A DNA stretch of 64,000 nucleotides from positions 18,751,501 through 18,815,500 of the forward strand of contig NC_087253.1 in NCBI RefSeq assembly GCF_037042905.1, given 5' to 3'. Below the pieces are notes generated by a model. The model did no database searches. It was given only the letters and a program-made list of their open reading frames with translations, and was not told where the DNA came from. Below, in pieces: positions 35,464-48,022 of this stretch (position 1 is the stretch's first letter; every line of letters begins with the position of its first letter). The stretch comes from Lytechinus pictus (taxonomy: Eukaryota; Echinodermata; Echinoidea; Temnopleuroida; Toxopneustidae). Made by a program: the position numbers and the translations under genes.

Positions 35464-35606
35464 TTTTATTTCAAATAATGTTGAATTTGTTATTTTTCAT
35501 TGTTTTGTATTCAAGAATAAGTTCAAAGAAAGTTTGTGTAAAATTTGTCAGAGTATGCAAGAAGTACTAGCATTTGCGTGGCGAGATCACTAATGCTATG
35601 GAGATC

Positions 35607-38600
35607 AAGAATTTACCAACAAATTTGATAATACTTCAGATATTTCCCTTTTTCATGCAAACATACGAAGTATAAAAAAGAACTTTTAATATTTAGTTAA
35701 CCTCTTACACTCATTAAACAATTTTCCGTTTTCCGTAATCGGCTTAACCGAAACATGGCTACATGAAAGTTCCCCAGATATTTTTAATCTACCTAATCAT
35801 AATTTGATAAGGACAGACCGTAAAGAAAGAAGAGGTGGTGGCGTTGCCTTTTATATTTCACAAAATCTTTAATTCACAATTCGTTCTGATGCAAAATTAT
35901 CTCATGCAGAGTCTTTGTTCATAGAGATCGAAAACTCTAGTTCCAAAAACATTATCATAGGATTGGTTTATAGACCCCCTAATTCAAATACAGACCTCTT
36001 TCATGATGAACTAGAGCAGTTTCTTTATAAAATAGGGGATGAAAACAAACATATTTTTCTACTCGGTGATTTCAATATTAACTTATTGCCCTCAACCGAT
36101 AATAATAATGCAACTAATTTCATGAAATTGGTGTACTCATTTGGCTTTCTTTCTATCATTAATAAACCCACCAGAATTAATCTAAATTCATCAACTCAGA
36201 TTGATAACATTTTTTCGAACGTCCATAATAGCAAAGCCATCGGAGGAATCCTCTGTTCTGAAGTTTCGGACCACCTACCTATATTTTTAACTAATGTAAA
36301 CTCTCTTTAATACCCTAAATCCAATAAAGAATATTCTTATCGTAAAGAATCTAAACAAAATATAGAACTATTAAAGCAAGATTTATTTTTAGAAGATTGG
36401 GAAGACGTTTACGATGAAGTAAATCCCAATATTGCATACAATCACTCTAATAATAAATTAAAACACTATTATAAAAAAATATCCCTTTAGGTAAAGTTAA
36501 AACCCAACGCAATAAACCCCAAAATCCTTGGATGACAAAAGGTCTACTAAAGTCAATACAGACACGCAATCGGCGTTTGCGCAATCCAACTGATAATTCC
36601 TTAAAAACATATAAAATATATCGTAATAAACTAACAAAATTGATTCGAATATCCCAAAAATTGCACTATACCAACAAAATAAATAATGTCAATGGAAATA
36701 CAAATATAACTTGGAAAATTATTAAAGAAGTCTTGGGTACAAAAACCGACCCCACCTAACAAAAACATTACTCTTAATGGATCTAAAATACTTATTCCAG
36801 TCTTTATGCAAACTCATTCAATTTTTTTAACGAATATCGGACCCGAATTAGCAAATAAAATAGATACTCCTGATGCACATTTCACAGGTTATCTCTCAGA
36901 TCCAAATCAGGAATCTTTTTTTTGTAACCCCGACAAACCCTTTTGAAATTATCAATATTGCCCGTACCCTTCACAATTCTAGATCTTCTGGTTCTGATGG
37001 CATCAGTATGTTATTATTTAAGCAAATAATTCACCCTCTTGCTAGCCCCTTGGTTCACATATTTAATAACTCCTATCTCAAGGCGTTTCCCCAGATTTAT
37101 TTAAGATAGCAAAAGTCAATCCAATTTTAAGAAAGACAATCCTCACGAAATAGGTAATTACCGTCCTATCTCTTTACTTCCAACAATATCAAAAATTCTA
37201 GAGAAATAGTATACACAAGATTTTACAAATTTATCAACAAACACAATTTTTTAAATTCTAATCAATACGGTTTTAGAAAAATTATTCAACAGACTCAGCT
37301 TTACTTCAAATTTATAACAAAATAACAAATGCCATAGCAATAAAAAACACATAATTTGTATTTTTGTGATCTAAGTAAAGCATTTGATACTCTTGACCAC
37401 GATATTTTACTCTCCAACTCAATCATTATGGAATACGAGGCCAACCTCTCTAATGGTTTAAAGATTACTTGAATAATCGAAGGCAATATGCCACTTTTAA
37501 TAATTATGACTCTGATTCTCTTTTATTTCATTGTAGTGTTCCTCAGGGTTCGATTTAAGGTTCTCTTTTATTTTTACTCTATATTAATGATATTATAAAA
37601 ACCTCCTCTTTTTGTCATTTGTCTTATTTGCTGACGATATTAATGTATTTTATTCTCATTAAGACCTTAATTCACCCAACAACGTACTAAATCGTGAAAT
37701 TTACAAGGTATCTAACTGGTTCAAGGCCAACAAACTTTCCCTAAATACAAAAAGACACATTTTATGTATTTCAGACATCAGTCCCATAACATCAAAACAC
37801 CGATTTACATTAACATTGGCGGTACGCCTTTAGAACAGAAAAAACAATTCTAAATTTTTGGGTGTAATTATGGATGAATATTTGTTTTGGAACCAACACA
37901 TACACCATGTTCCAATATCCGTTTCAAAAAGTATTGGAATCATTTCAAAAATGAAATTCCTTCTTCCTCATAAAACTTTATTCTAATTATACAATTCGTT
38001 AGTTCTTCCATATATATCATACTGCAATGTCGTTTGGGCAAACTGTGGCTCTTCTAAACTAAACTCTATATTTAAACTACAAAAAAAGAGCTATCCGTAT
38101 GTGTACAGGCTCATACTCACCCATTGTTTCACAAACTCAAAACATTAACAATATTTGATATTAATATGATTCAAGTTGCAATATTTATTTTTTATTATTT
38201 TAATAATCAACTTCCTCAGTCTTTTAATAATATTTTAGGTTCAACAGGCCTGTCCATTCCTACCCAACCCGCATATCTGGAAACCACTACCTTACCAACC
38301 CCAAATTATTGATAACCCACAAATTTATTCGACATTATGGTCCCGATAGTTGGAACAATCTTCCAGACAGTATTAAATCATGTTCAACAAATTACTCCTT
38401 GAAAGCTACTATTAAACGTAACATTATTACATCTTATGCAGCCCCCTCTTCAAGTTAATATCTCAACTGCTCTTTACCGCACCTACACCTGCACCGCACC
38501 CACTTGTTCAATGAAGAACTATTATGTACATTTTACTAGGCCTCCATCATCATCAAGCCTAATCGCTCACGATGGTGGTCTCCTGCATTCCTTTAAATAA

Positions 38601-38760
38601 TCTTGTTTTGAAAAATGTATAATACATCTTGTTGAAATTTATTTACACTATTTATACTCTACGACTATTATTATTTTGCTGTATGTATTACCTTTGTATA
38701 TTGTATATATGTATTTTGTAATTATGATACTGATATGAATGCAGAAATAAATAAAATAGA
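35607..38760 (+). mobile_element. degenerate non-LTR retrotransposon (EN plus RT, CR1/L2-like)
   Basis: An apurinic-type endonuclease domain is readable from about 35640 to 36310: HANIRSIKKN, GLTETWL, GGGVAFYIS, GLVYRPPNSN, LLGDFNIN and SDHLPIF. The RT follows in broken frames: SSGSDGIS near 36990, NYRPISLLPT near 37160, a QYGFRK phrase near 37265, LSKAFDTLDHDIL near 37370, VPQGS near 37540, and the FADDIN active site near 37625. The C-terminal LGVIMDE and LQK-AIRMCT blocks lie at 37860-38105. The 3' end is an A/T-rich AAATAAATAAAATAG at about 38745-38760. It carries many frameshifts and stops, so it is dead. The longest surviving frame is 131 codons (35915-36310). Confidence 0.88.
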
Positions 38761-38850
38761 ATCAATCATCCCTTAGGCAAAGCGAACAAGATATATGATG
38801 TCACAGATGTACAACTCCCCATTTGGAAGCTAAAAGTGTACCCCATACCC

Positions 38851-39106
38851 ACTGGCGGATCCAGGGGAGGGGGCACAGCATTTTGAGAGGCACAATTAAA
38901 TTTTTAATGTTATAATGCCGTTAAAACTGAAGTGTGCCCCCCTCTCCAATAGAAAGTGACGACCTTTTTTTTTCTTAATTTTCCAATTACCCTTCATAAC
39001 CTTGTTTTTTTGTTAAAACCCTTGTTTGTTTTGTTTTTTTTTGCTTGTCAAATTTTTCCTCGGGAAAATGTGTCCCCCCTTTCGAAAAATCCTGGATCTG
39101 CCCAAG
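38851..39106. mobile_element. small hAT-like MITE
   Basis: It has inverted ends ACTGGCGGATCCAGG and CCTGGATCTGCCCAAG. Flanks are CCATACCC (38843-38850) and CCATACCT (39107-39114), an 8-bp duplication with one mismatch. The interior is short and T-rich. It lies in the right half of the interrupted TTAA element. Confidence 0.65.
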
Positions 39107-39745
39107 CCATACCTATCTTCTTGCTCAATAAGTGCAAATACTTAATCCATGATATAACGATGTGCATACTGCATACCATGGCCTCATATAAGAAAGCAGT
39201 TGATCTTACGATAGATGATTAATAATGGGGAAATTTAGGTGAAATATGTATCAAAATAATGGGTTAATTGTACATAATGTGACATCACAGGTCATGCTCT
39301 CATTGCCAATGGGTGAGTCTACAAACTAATGCTCATAACCTTTTATTATTATTAATGTATTATTTCTCAAACTTTACTGTTAAATTGACTTCTCTTTTCA
39401 AAGAAACAATTCAATGAAAATTGAATCAAATTCAACATGTTCAAAGGAGAAAAAAAATTGTTAAAACGTTTTAATTCAACCGGTTTCAAGTCTTTCTCTT
39501 TGAAATCTAAGATGCAATTCTCCTGCGCTTCCCCTATTGTATAATGGTTACGAACCTGTATGCGTTTAGTAAATCTTCCTGTATCCCGAGACATGTTGTA
39601 TACACTTATATGGTATTCTTGTCTGAATTGATACAAACACAAAATACAATTCCTTTAATGGATTCAATAATTTTGGTGATTTGAGGACAAATATGAAAAC
39701 TACAATTGAATTGCTATCGTGGGTCTATTAATATCAGTAGGCCTA

Positions 39746-40025
39746 CACTGTTAGAAAATTTATCCTTAAAATAAAAGAAGTTCCTGCAGCAGAGTCTCGA
39801 GAACACCTGTAATCTTACCAGATTGCGTAATCTTACAGGAAATTTGTATTTGGTGTATGGAACCTTACAAATTTCCTTTAATAAAACACCCTTTCCCCCT
39901 TTTAAACAGACCTGTTCTGTTAAATTGCAAAGAAAATCCTGTTTTATGAATATACAGAATGATTCTGTTATACTTTTTACAAAATCTTCTCTTTTTTTCT
40001 GTAAAATCAGAGTTTTTTAACAGTG
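39746..40025. mobile_element. TA-flanked short TIR element
   Basis: Left end CACTGTTAGAAAATT and right end TTTTTTAACAGTG are inverted, each flanked by TA. The 280-bp interior is non-coding and has scattered CTGT-TAAA/TTTACAG words. It is a likely Tc1/mariner-type MITE. Confidence 0.65.
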
Positions 40026-41120
40026 TACTTGATAATTGTACCTGTTCAGGAATGATGTGGGTTTATTTTAAAATCAAGCAATCAACGCTGATTTTTCAAG
40101 TCACCCCGCAACTCTGCCTTCATGGTCACTTATGAATATCACTCAAAATGTTATTAATTGGATACAAGGTACTCAATAATCCCCCAGTTATAAATTTCCG
40201 AGCTTTTACAAGGCAAACTCCGCAGACACACCCACAAGCTGCGCAGTTCTAATGATACTTCGCTTCTTCAAGTTCAAATCCACCGTTTTTACAGGAGCCC
40301 TTAAAGCGTATAGAATAGTATATTTACATAGTTTTTATGCTATATAAATATGTGTATCATAATGATAATCATATCAACACCTTTCCGGTTGTACACTGCA
40401 AGACCTGACCAAACCTGGCTTATTGGGTAGCTCGAAATGGAGAACTGGACATGTATAACGAGATTGGTTAAAAGGGTTAATGAGATACTAATAGATAAGA
40501 TCCGTAATCCTGTTATAGCATTAACTTAGAATTTTATTCATGAATAAACCTTGCATTAAGATGTATGCAACTAAATGTATCTGTTATGGATTTCAGAATG
40601 CTTATCTACCATACGACCATCCGTGGCTTGGTGGTAACAAAGTTAAATTATTGCAAAGCAGAGGTTTTTTTGTTGCTGCATCACATGTCATAATGTTGTT
40701 ACGGCTTGTCAGTGATGACTGCACCGTGACATAAACAATAAATACATAGAACATGAAAAAAACTTATCTAAACAGAGTACAATACAAAACAAGGGGGAAA
40801 TCAAATGGGTCGGGGGGGGGGGTAACTTTAAATAAAATATTTCTATGTCATTTGAAACAGAAAATAAATCGTCAAACCAATCATCCCACTACTAAACTAT
40901 AAAGCAAATCACAAAATTTAGGGACCAGACGTAAGTTTTAATAGTTTTATCAGGATTTTTCTTCTGATATTTATTCATCTTTATCAATAATTTACTGTGT
41001 AAATTTTACGTCTGGGAATAAGTTTAATTGTTTCTGTATTTTTATCATGTATGTTGCAATACCCTGTAAAGCATGTGTAATTCGGTTTTTTACTGCGATG
41101 CATGTATATTGAACAAACCA
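40026..41120. other. no gene recognised
   Basis: AT-rich. Only random-looking short frames and a G-run at 40812-40822 were seen. Confidence 0.4.
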
Positions 41121-41124
41121 TTAA

Positions 41125-41752
41125 ATGAAATTTCTACATTTCTTCAATATTTCAGCAACAAAGATTAACATACTCTCTTCGTTCTATCTGATCCGTCCTA
41201 TATCATTCCTAAATCTGAAAAAAAAAATCACACTAGCATTCTTTTCAACCCCCCCCCCCCCCGTCTTTGGAACAAACTCCCTCCATCTCTCCGAAACATC
41301 TCTTCTCTCAGAAGCGGATCTAGAGGGGGGGTTGGGGGGGTTGCAACCCCCCAAAAAAAAAAAAAATCCGGGGACCATTTTTTTAAATCTTATCTTTTTT
41401 TTTAACTTGTAATTTTATTTTATTCTATTTTATGCAAGAAAACGCCATTTTCACACACAGATTTTCAAATTTTTTCCCTACTGTGGCAGGGGGGACACCC
41501 CCCTCCCACACCCTCCCCCCTCGCTCGCTCCGCTCGCTTGGACTCGGTCGCTACGCTCCCTCGCATACCACCCCAACCCCCCCCCCTTTATAAAAAGCTG
41601 GATCCGCCCCTGTCTCTTGACCTTTTCAAAAAAACTTCTTAAAACACACCTTATAACTATAAACCTTAACTTGTCTTTTGCCATCAACAGCGCTTTGTAT
41701 CCTCTGGAAAAAGCGCTATATAAATCCAATTATTATTATCATTATTATTATG
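41125..41752 (+). mobile_element. LINE 3' end interrupted by a G/C-run MITE
   Basis: The first part reads SFLNLKKKITLAFFS, then FGTNSLHLSETS (to about 41308). The frame resumes after the insertion at 41613 with LLTF-KLLKTHLITIN, then YPLEKALYKS, followed by AAAGCGCTATATAAATCC and an ATTATTATT tail. This is the C-terminal FxxxLKTHLF block and microsatellite tail of CR1/L2-like LINEs. No RT core. Confidence 0.65.
41309..41612. mobile_element. MITE with GCGGATC ends inserted in the LINE tail
   Basis: Left CAGAAGCGGATCTAGAGG and right AAGCTGGATCCGCCCCTG are imperfect inverted ends. The interior contains long G- and C-runs and a CTCGCTCGCTCCGCTCGCTT module. The target duplication is not clear. 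The ends resemble those of the hAT-like MITE at 38851. Confidence 0.55.
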
Positions 41753-43446
41753 ACTATTTGAAGTTTTTAAAATATGTTGTTAAATCAGTCCAACACGAAG
41801 TATTTACATTGTCGGTAATCTTCATCCATGTACAGATATAAATGCAATTCAATGCCTTGGAATAATTGAGCTTTTGTGAAACAGAAATTCAAAGAATAAT
41901 ATCAGTGAGGGTTTGAGGAAATTGTACAAATGATAAAAATGATAAATATACAGCATTTTTAGAACGCTGGTTACATAGACAAATTTAAATATAAGTTGGA
42001 GAGGATTAACGAAATACAAAATTATATAAACTTAAGATACCGAAAATTCAAGAAAAATGCATGAAGGATTATTTAGAAAATTTCAAGGAATAATGTTAAA
42101 ATAACAACAAAATGAAAATTATGTGCGTTTGAACATTGAGAAAATATTTATTACTCTAACTTTGAAGTAATTTCAAAACTCCCTTCCAATGTAAAAAAAC
42201 ACAATAATAATATCCCTACTCATATATTCTAAGTTGTCTTCGTCTTATGAATTACTTCTATCTCTGCATCGATATAACTTTCACACAAGCATGATCAAAG
42301 CACGAATAAAAAAAATTGCCTCTGCTCTGTAGAAAATGCTGTTCCCCCAAAAAAAATATTTGGCAAAAATGATCCATGAGGTTAATAATTTGTCCAACCA
42401 AGATTGAGCTTTCCTACCATTATTATTTGTCCGACCAGTGTCATGACAATTTTGCCCATTCTAAAGTCATTGCTGCTTATTTTTTAACCTAACTGGACAA
42501 TATGCTTCCCGCATTGGGTAAAATACTGCCCCAAATTGGTTGGACACATAATTACCCTCGTGCTGGTTAAAAGTGTACGCAATATGTTTTTTTACAGTGA
42601 TAAAGGATCTGCCATATGAAATTAACTTTAAGTTCTTTTCTGTTATAAGTTGAATGATTTGTAGTCAGAGAACATAAGTCGGGCTTTTCATATTTGCTTT
42701 TATGATGGCTGATTAAGGTTGTCCAATGATTGGTGGCAATTGAATTTAATACCTACGGCATGATAATTAAAATCATTTCTAATATTTTATTTATTATTAT
42801 CTCAATTTAGAACGCTACTTACGATGGTTAAATAAATTTTTTGTAATAGAATTGATGTTCTTCTTACCTAACGCTTTATTCGGAGACGCCTTCTTGGAAA
42901 CAATTACGCTTCAAAAAATATACGTCCGAAATTCGGATTTTATTCCTCAAAAATCGCAAAATTAACACGGTCCCAAAGAAGGCATTTTTTAAAATGATTT
43001 TTATTTTTGATATCACTATTCAAAAGGGACAAGTTCTTGTTTGATCTGAGTTTCAAAGAACTACTCAGGCATTGGATTCAACTGTGCCTTCATAATCGCT
43101 ACCAATTCAGAGGTAAGACGGATGTGTTCACGCCCATGTGTTCACGACCTTGACGATATCTTTGTTTTTCCGTTGCAGTTATTGCACCGCCAGAATTATC
43201 AATCAATCTAAAATTGTTTAAATACTTGTATCAGCTGTTGGTTAAAACGAAAATGCATGCAAGATGCATGGATTGGGACTATGTTCTAAATCAAAAGCTG
43301 ATCAATTGATATTTTAAAAAACTTTGGGGTTGGTTAAAACTAATTTTCAAAATGCTGTCACGGCCGTTTTAGCTTTAAAAAAATACTTTTGACGAGATGT
43401 TCAAATTTTGAAAAATCATGAATGGTGACTTCGCTCACTCACTACA
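41753..43446. other. no gene recognised; one MITE fragment
   Basis: About 41860-41910 (GAGCTTTTGTGAAACAGAAA, TTCAAAGAATAA) matches the arm of the TTAA element at 4412-4460. The remainder is AT-rich and without coding or repeat signals I can support. Confidence 0.4.
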
Positions 43447-44116
43447 CACTGCAAAAACTCCGGTATTGATTTAACACCAGCCCGGAATCTATATATGTTC
43501 ACACCAGGGAAGTGTTAAACAACACCAGTTTCGTTTTGGTCTAGGTGTTTATTAAGCCAGTTCGTAGTTCCTTTCTGCGCATGATCAAAAGATTCTACGC
43601 ATGATCAGAGGAAGGTCATTTGTACTAAAGTGACATGGTGGTTTAAAATCTAATGAGATAAGCACCAACTTTGATGTCTTGATTATTCATATATTCTTTT
43701 GAATTGTGGTTTTTATTTACATCCACAAAAAACCACAACGCGTCCACGAACAACTGGTTTTCACAGTTTGCCAAGTACATTGTGCAACATGCTATGATAT
43801 GCATTCAAAGTAGGAATGCAACAAATACCTTCATAAAGTGTTCATTGGTGTGCTATTCTAGTCACCTGGTCTATTCAATTTCTTCATCCTGCTATGTAAG
43901 GCAAGCTTACGTAATATTTTGCTTTGAAATCTGCCTATCATAATGAAAGAAATGAAAGGTCATTTGACCGAAAATTGTCCATGAGTAACTACGAACTGGT
44001 CTATTAATGTATTAAAACAGCATCGGTTTGATTACAATCTGGTGTTGTTTCAATACTTCTCTGGTGTGGACATAATTCCGGGCTGGTATTAAATCAACAC
44101 CGGAGTTTTTGCAGTG
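43447..44116. mobile_element. TIR element starting CACTGCAAAAACTCCGGT
   Basis: The right end ACCGGAGTTTTTGCAGTG is the exact inverse of the left end. Inner arms continue for about 110 bases (TGATTTAACACCAGCCCGGA against TCCGGGCTGGTATTAAATCA, and CCAGTTCGTAGTTCC near the inside). The middle, 43580-43970, is non-coding. TA lies immediately right of the element and two bases left of it. Superfamily uncertain. Confidence 0.75.
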
Positions 44117-44161
44117 TATTTCTTTTGTATTTTATTATATGAAATACGAAATATTATAATT

Positions 44162-44375
44162 TTTTCCTCATTGTCCTGTAAAACAAAGTTTTATCCCTCC
44201 CTGAACATGTGGTATTACCATTGTTATAACATTTTATGGTTCAGTTAAGTTGGTCCTCATTGTCAAATTTGTAAAAATTGAAATATTGTACAATTCAAAC
44301 AATAAAAAACAAAAAGAAACAGTGAGTGATGGACATCATCGACTCTCTAATTTGCATATCACTTGACCTTTAAAT
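44162..44375 (-). mobile_element. fragment of the TTAA MITE family
   Basis: Contains CCTCATTGTCAAATTTG, CAGTGAGTGATGGACATCAT, AATTTGCATATCACTTGACC and the end CTTTAA, matching the left arm of the 4065 element in inverse orientation. Only about half an element is present. Confidence 0.6.
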
Positions 44376-44752
44376 TTGCTCTCGCAGTCTAAGCCTCCAC
44401 AAGGAAGTGCCATATTGACATTTCGTGTGATGGGTCAAGCTGCGCAATAAAAGCGGGAAGCTAAAAGACGGTCAATATATATAAACAGCTTTTCGATTTT
44501 CGACACTGAACAGTGCACCGCTGATCATGTATGTGTTCGGTGTTTTATAATTGAGTTTTCATTCATGATTCATGTCGCTGTTTAAATTTGAAACTCAACA
44601 TTGAACACACCATAAGTCGGTCTGGAGTCGGTTCGCTGGTGTAACTATATCAATCAACCTGTTTCAGACGACTCTCCCACTTTCTCTGTTACATGCAAGG
44701 ATTGCAAGAGCGATAACATCCATCTATTTAGTTATTTCATCTTTAAAGGGAT

Positions 44753-46165
44753 GGTCCGGGCTAAAAGTATTTATAGGTTAATAGACTAGAATTCACTGAG
44801 CAAAATGCCGAAAATTTCATCAAAATCGGATAACAAATGACAAAGTTATTGAATTTTAAATTTAAGTAATATGTTGTGAAAACAGTCGTCATGAATATTC
44901 ATTAGGTGGGCTGATGATGTCACATCCCCACTTGCTCTTTTGTATTTAATTATATGAAATTAGGTTTATTCAATTTGTTTTCCTCCAAGAACTAGAAAAA
45001 TTGGATTGACAACTGATTTAGTGCATTAGATATTTATTGATGCAACTTATTTCATTATAAGGGAGACATATCATTCGCACGTGTATGAAATAATGAAAAA
45101 AACATGTTTCAATCATTTTTGCCTGCAGCATATACATCTTTTCAATTATTCATGGGGGCTGAGCATTATAAATCACTTGCTATATCAATGAATAACCCAT
45201 TTTGGGCACAGGTATTGTTGGCCTTTTCAGATCTTTCCCGCCTTATTGTTGATGACGTTGCATGTCAAGCCCTTTGGAATAATCCAAAAATTAAAATGAA
45301 TAATAATGTAATATTTTTCAGGTCTTGGTGTGCTAATGGGGTGCGTTTTGTTAATGATATTTTGGGAACAGATGGAAAATTTCTCTCATATTTTGATTTT
45401 CAACGCAAATACAATGTACACGTCAATTTTCTTCAATATCATGGCCTGTGCAGCGCCATTCGATATGGTTTCAATAAACATGTAATACCAAAAGCTATGG
45501 AACCTATTATTCCAGAAGCATTATTTTTGATAATTAAAGTAAAAAAAGGTTGTGCTCACATTTACAATATTTTTTTGAAGTATAAGTTGAAAGATTGTAA
45601 AAGTCTCATCAAATGGAAACAGACGTTTGACTTTGACAACACGATATGGAGGTTCTACTATCAAATACCTTTTTATTCAACTGCAGATGTCAACATGAGA
45701 TGGTTTCAGTTCAAAATAGTGAATAGAATTATTTATATGAAAGATGCTTTGTTACGATTTAAATTTGTTACAGATAACTTATGTACCTTTTGTTATAATT
45801 ATGAAGAAACTATTATGCATATTTTTTGTTCTTGTGCCCACACAAACGAAATATGGTCTCAACTCGAAATTTGGTTTTCTCGTAACAATTTGAATATCAA
45901 AATTTCAAACCAGAATAAACTATTCGGTTTTTACGGAAACAACAATGGTGCTCTTAATTATATTTTTATAATCGTTAGAAAAGAAATTTTTGCAGCAAAA
46001 TGCAAACACTGTCTTCCAGTTTTCGACCATATTTTGTCTGAAATAAAATCTTATTATGGTATGGAAAAGTATATATATAAAACAAATCTGAAAGAGAAGA
46101 AATTCATAAAAAGGTGGTCATCTTATACTTTATTACATTAAGTATATCAGATATCATTCTAAAAT

Positions 46166-46209
<44 letters not shown>

Positions 46210-46392
46210 TATGGATTTTTTCTTTCCTTTGCACTTTGATTTTGCTTTTTGTATACAAATGTTACGACAATTTCATGGAATATTGTATTGTACATATTCA
46301 ACTTGTGTGTCATATACTGTGTTAATTATTTAATCATGTATTGTCAAAAAATATGTATTATAGTGATTTCAATAAAGGACCCCTGTGGAAGG

Positions 46393-46424
<32 letters not shown>

Positions 46425-46651
46425 TATGATTTTATGTAATAACATAAGAAAACGGAAAGTGGAGATGTGACATCATCAGCCCACCTAATGAATATTCATG
46501 ACGACTGTTTTCACAAAATATTGCTAAATTTTAAACTTCAATTACTTTATTATTTGTTATCCGATTTTAATGAAATTTTCGGCATTTTGTTCAGTGAATT
46601 CTACTCTATGTATTAAGATATAAATATTTTCAGCCCGGACCATCCCTTTAA
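44753..46651. mobile_element. TTAA-bounded element (TTAAAGGGATGGTCCGGGCT) carrying a LINE insertion
   Basis: Left end TTAAAGGGATGGTCCGGGCT and right end AGCCCGGACCATCCCTTTAA are exact inverse complements. Arms run on with GAAAATTTCATCAAAATCGG, CATGAATATTCATTAGGTGG and GATGATGTCAC in mirror order. The interior is interrupted at about 45100-46423 by an L1-like LINE. The native middle is non-coding. Confidence 0.85.
45100..46423 (+). mobile_element. 5'-truncated L1/Tx1-like LINE with poly(A); ORF2 C-terminus of 345 codons (45104..46141)
   Basis: The open frame 45104-46141 codes the C-terminal third of an L1-type ORF2 protein. GKFLSYFDFQRKYNV is around residues 91-105, MRWFQFKIVNRII around 198-210, and then a zf-RVT-like C-x2-C...H...C motif (C227, C230, H239, C242/C244) in LCTFCYNYEETIMHIFCSC. 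EN and RT domains are absent (5' truncation). A TA microsatellite (46172-46205) and an AT-rich 3' UTR follow, ending in an A-run at 46398-46423. The frame is intact, suggesting a fairly young insertion. The ATG is fortuitous. The target duplication is not resolved, because the left junction is also A-rich. Confidence 0.82.
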
Positions 46652-46758
46652 GGATATTTATAGCATATAATGATTAAGAATATTCCAGAATGTCTCAAGC
46701 TTAGGCATGCCTATTTAATGAGGTAGAGTAATTTTTGTTATTTCTGGAATGTACATAG

Positions 46759-46930
46759 TATAGATATATGGACTGCTTTGAGAGGCATGGTTGTTTCTAG
46801 AGGCTCACGGGGACCGCAACGCGACTATGCCCGAGGGCTTTGCCCGAGGGCATGGTCTGGCCGATGCGGTACCCGCGAGCCGAATTGAAACAACCATGTC
46901 TCGAATATAAAAGTAGTCCATATATATTTT
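46759..46930. repeat. GC-rich foldback element
   Basis: Outer arms ATATGGACTGCTTTGAGAGG...GGTTGTTTC and GAAACAACC...ATAAAAGTAGTCCATAT are inverted. The loop is unusually GC-rich for this window and holds a second inverted repeat (CTCACGGGGACCGCA against TGCGGTACCCGCGAG) and a direct repeat of GCCCGAGGGC. Confidence 0.65.
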
Positions 46931-48022
46931 ATGAACCGAATTATTAAACATAAACGTTAGGGCCTGGTCTAGGTTTAGATCTAGTAAAAGTAAACTAAAA
47001 CAAAAAAGCCTGCCCCTGGCCTAGGCCCAAAGCTAACGTAAGGTCTAGACTAGGCCCTTACTTAGCCCTGCCCTGAAGTTAGGTCTCAAAATCGAATATC
47101 AAAGCAGTTCCCGAGCAGTTCATACCGATAGGCCCTACTACTAGGCCTAGGCTAGATATTTTTAGGAACCAAATTAGGGTCTGATTCTGAATAGGGTCTA
47201 GGGCCTACAGTGTAGCTAGATCTAAAGTTCAGTCTTAAAATTTAGACTAGAGTATAATCTAACGTTAGATCTAGTCGACTTAACCTACGTCCTAACGTTA
47301 GATCTAGAGTCTACTCTTAACTTCTAAGCTATAACGACAATTAACATTAGATCTACCCGTCCTAACGTTGTCGTTTGTCAATACCTAACTGTCCCAGGCT
47401 AAGGTTAAGTAACGACATGAACGAGTTAAACGTTTATTGTTAGACAGTGCAGTGACCGTCTAATCTTTTCACCTGACTCACCTTTTGCGAGCATGCATTT
47501 GAGCGAACTTCCCCAAGACTTGATGATTGATATACATCCGTTATGTCCTTAATAAGCTAGTTTTTTTTTTTTTTAATAAATGCTATATATTTTAACAGGA
47601 ATTAACAAGCAAAAGTCAAAGATCGGCATCGTTCCATCGATATGTCATATCGTTGCGCGCACTTGCGCAATAAGCGCGTAAATGCGCGAATTGTCTAAAA
47701 CTTTCCATCAAATCGCGCGGATATTTCCGTAATCACCGCAGAAAGCAACATTTTGCATGCAATCAAATGGGGATTTCAGCCAAATTTTGCTATGCCCGTC
47801 GTTAAGGGGCGGATCAGGGGGCAACGGGCAGAAATCTTGTTAACTATGCCCGTTGCCCTTGGTTACCACCTTAGTTTGTTGTTTTGAAGGCATGGTCGTT
47901 TACATGACCTCAGTTTTGACCAATCAGAGGAACGGATTATTCGACATTCTTAAAGAGAGGTTTATAAATAGACAATATAGACTGCTAAACAATAGAGCCT
48001 GCCAGCAGTGGAAAATCACAAT
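46931..48022. other. CTAG/GGCC/AACGTT-rich stretch, no gene recognised
   Basis: 46960-47360 is packed with short palindromic words (CTAG, TAGGCCTAG, AGATCT, TAACGTTA). 47640-47720 is CpG-rich (GCGCGC, TGCGCAATAAGCGCG). 47790-47870 has a foldback around GGGCAACGGGCA. No coding domain is visible; a promoter-like or repeat nature cannot be decided from sequence alone. Confidence 0.4.

Larger units (their letters stand above)
35500..39510. mobile_element. TTAA-family element split by a LINE and a hAT MITE
   Basis: GAGATCACTAATGCTATGGA at 35583 is identical to the arm at 4524. Beyond the LINE, 38765-38848 carries TGATGTCACAGATGTACAACT, again as in the 4396 element (4573 on). The opposite arm (GTGACATCACAGGTC, CATTGCCAATGG) lies at 39280-39320, and CCGGTTTCAAG lies near 39480. 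Outer ends are decayed, so the limits are approximate. Confidence 0.65.

Noticed and set aside
45104-46141. Host protein-coding gene of 345 codons
   Set aside because: It matches the C-terminal zf-RVT region of L1-like ORF2 and ends in a poly(A) tail inside a transposon.
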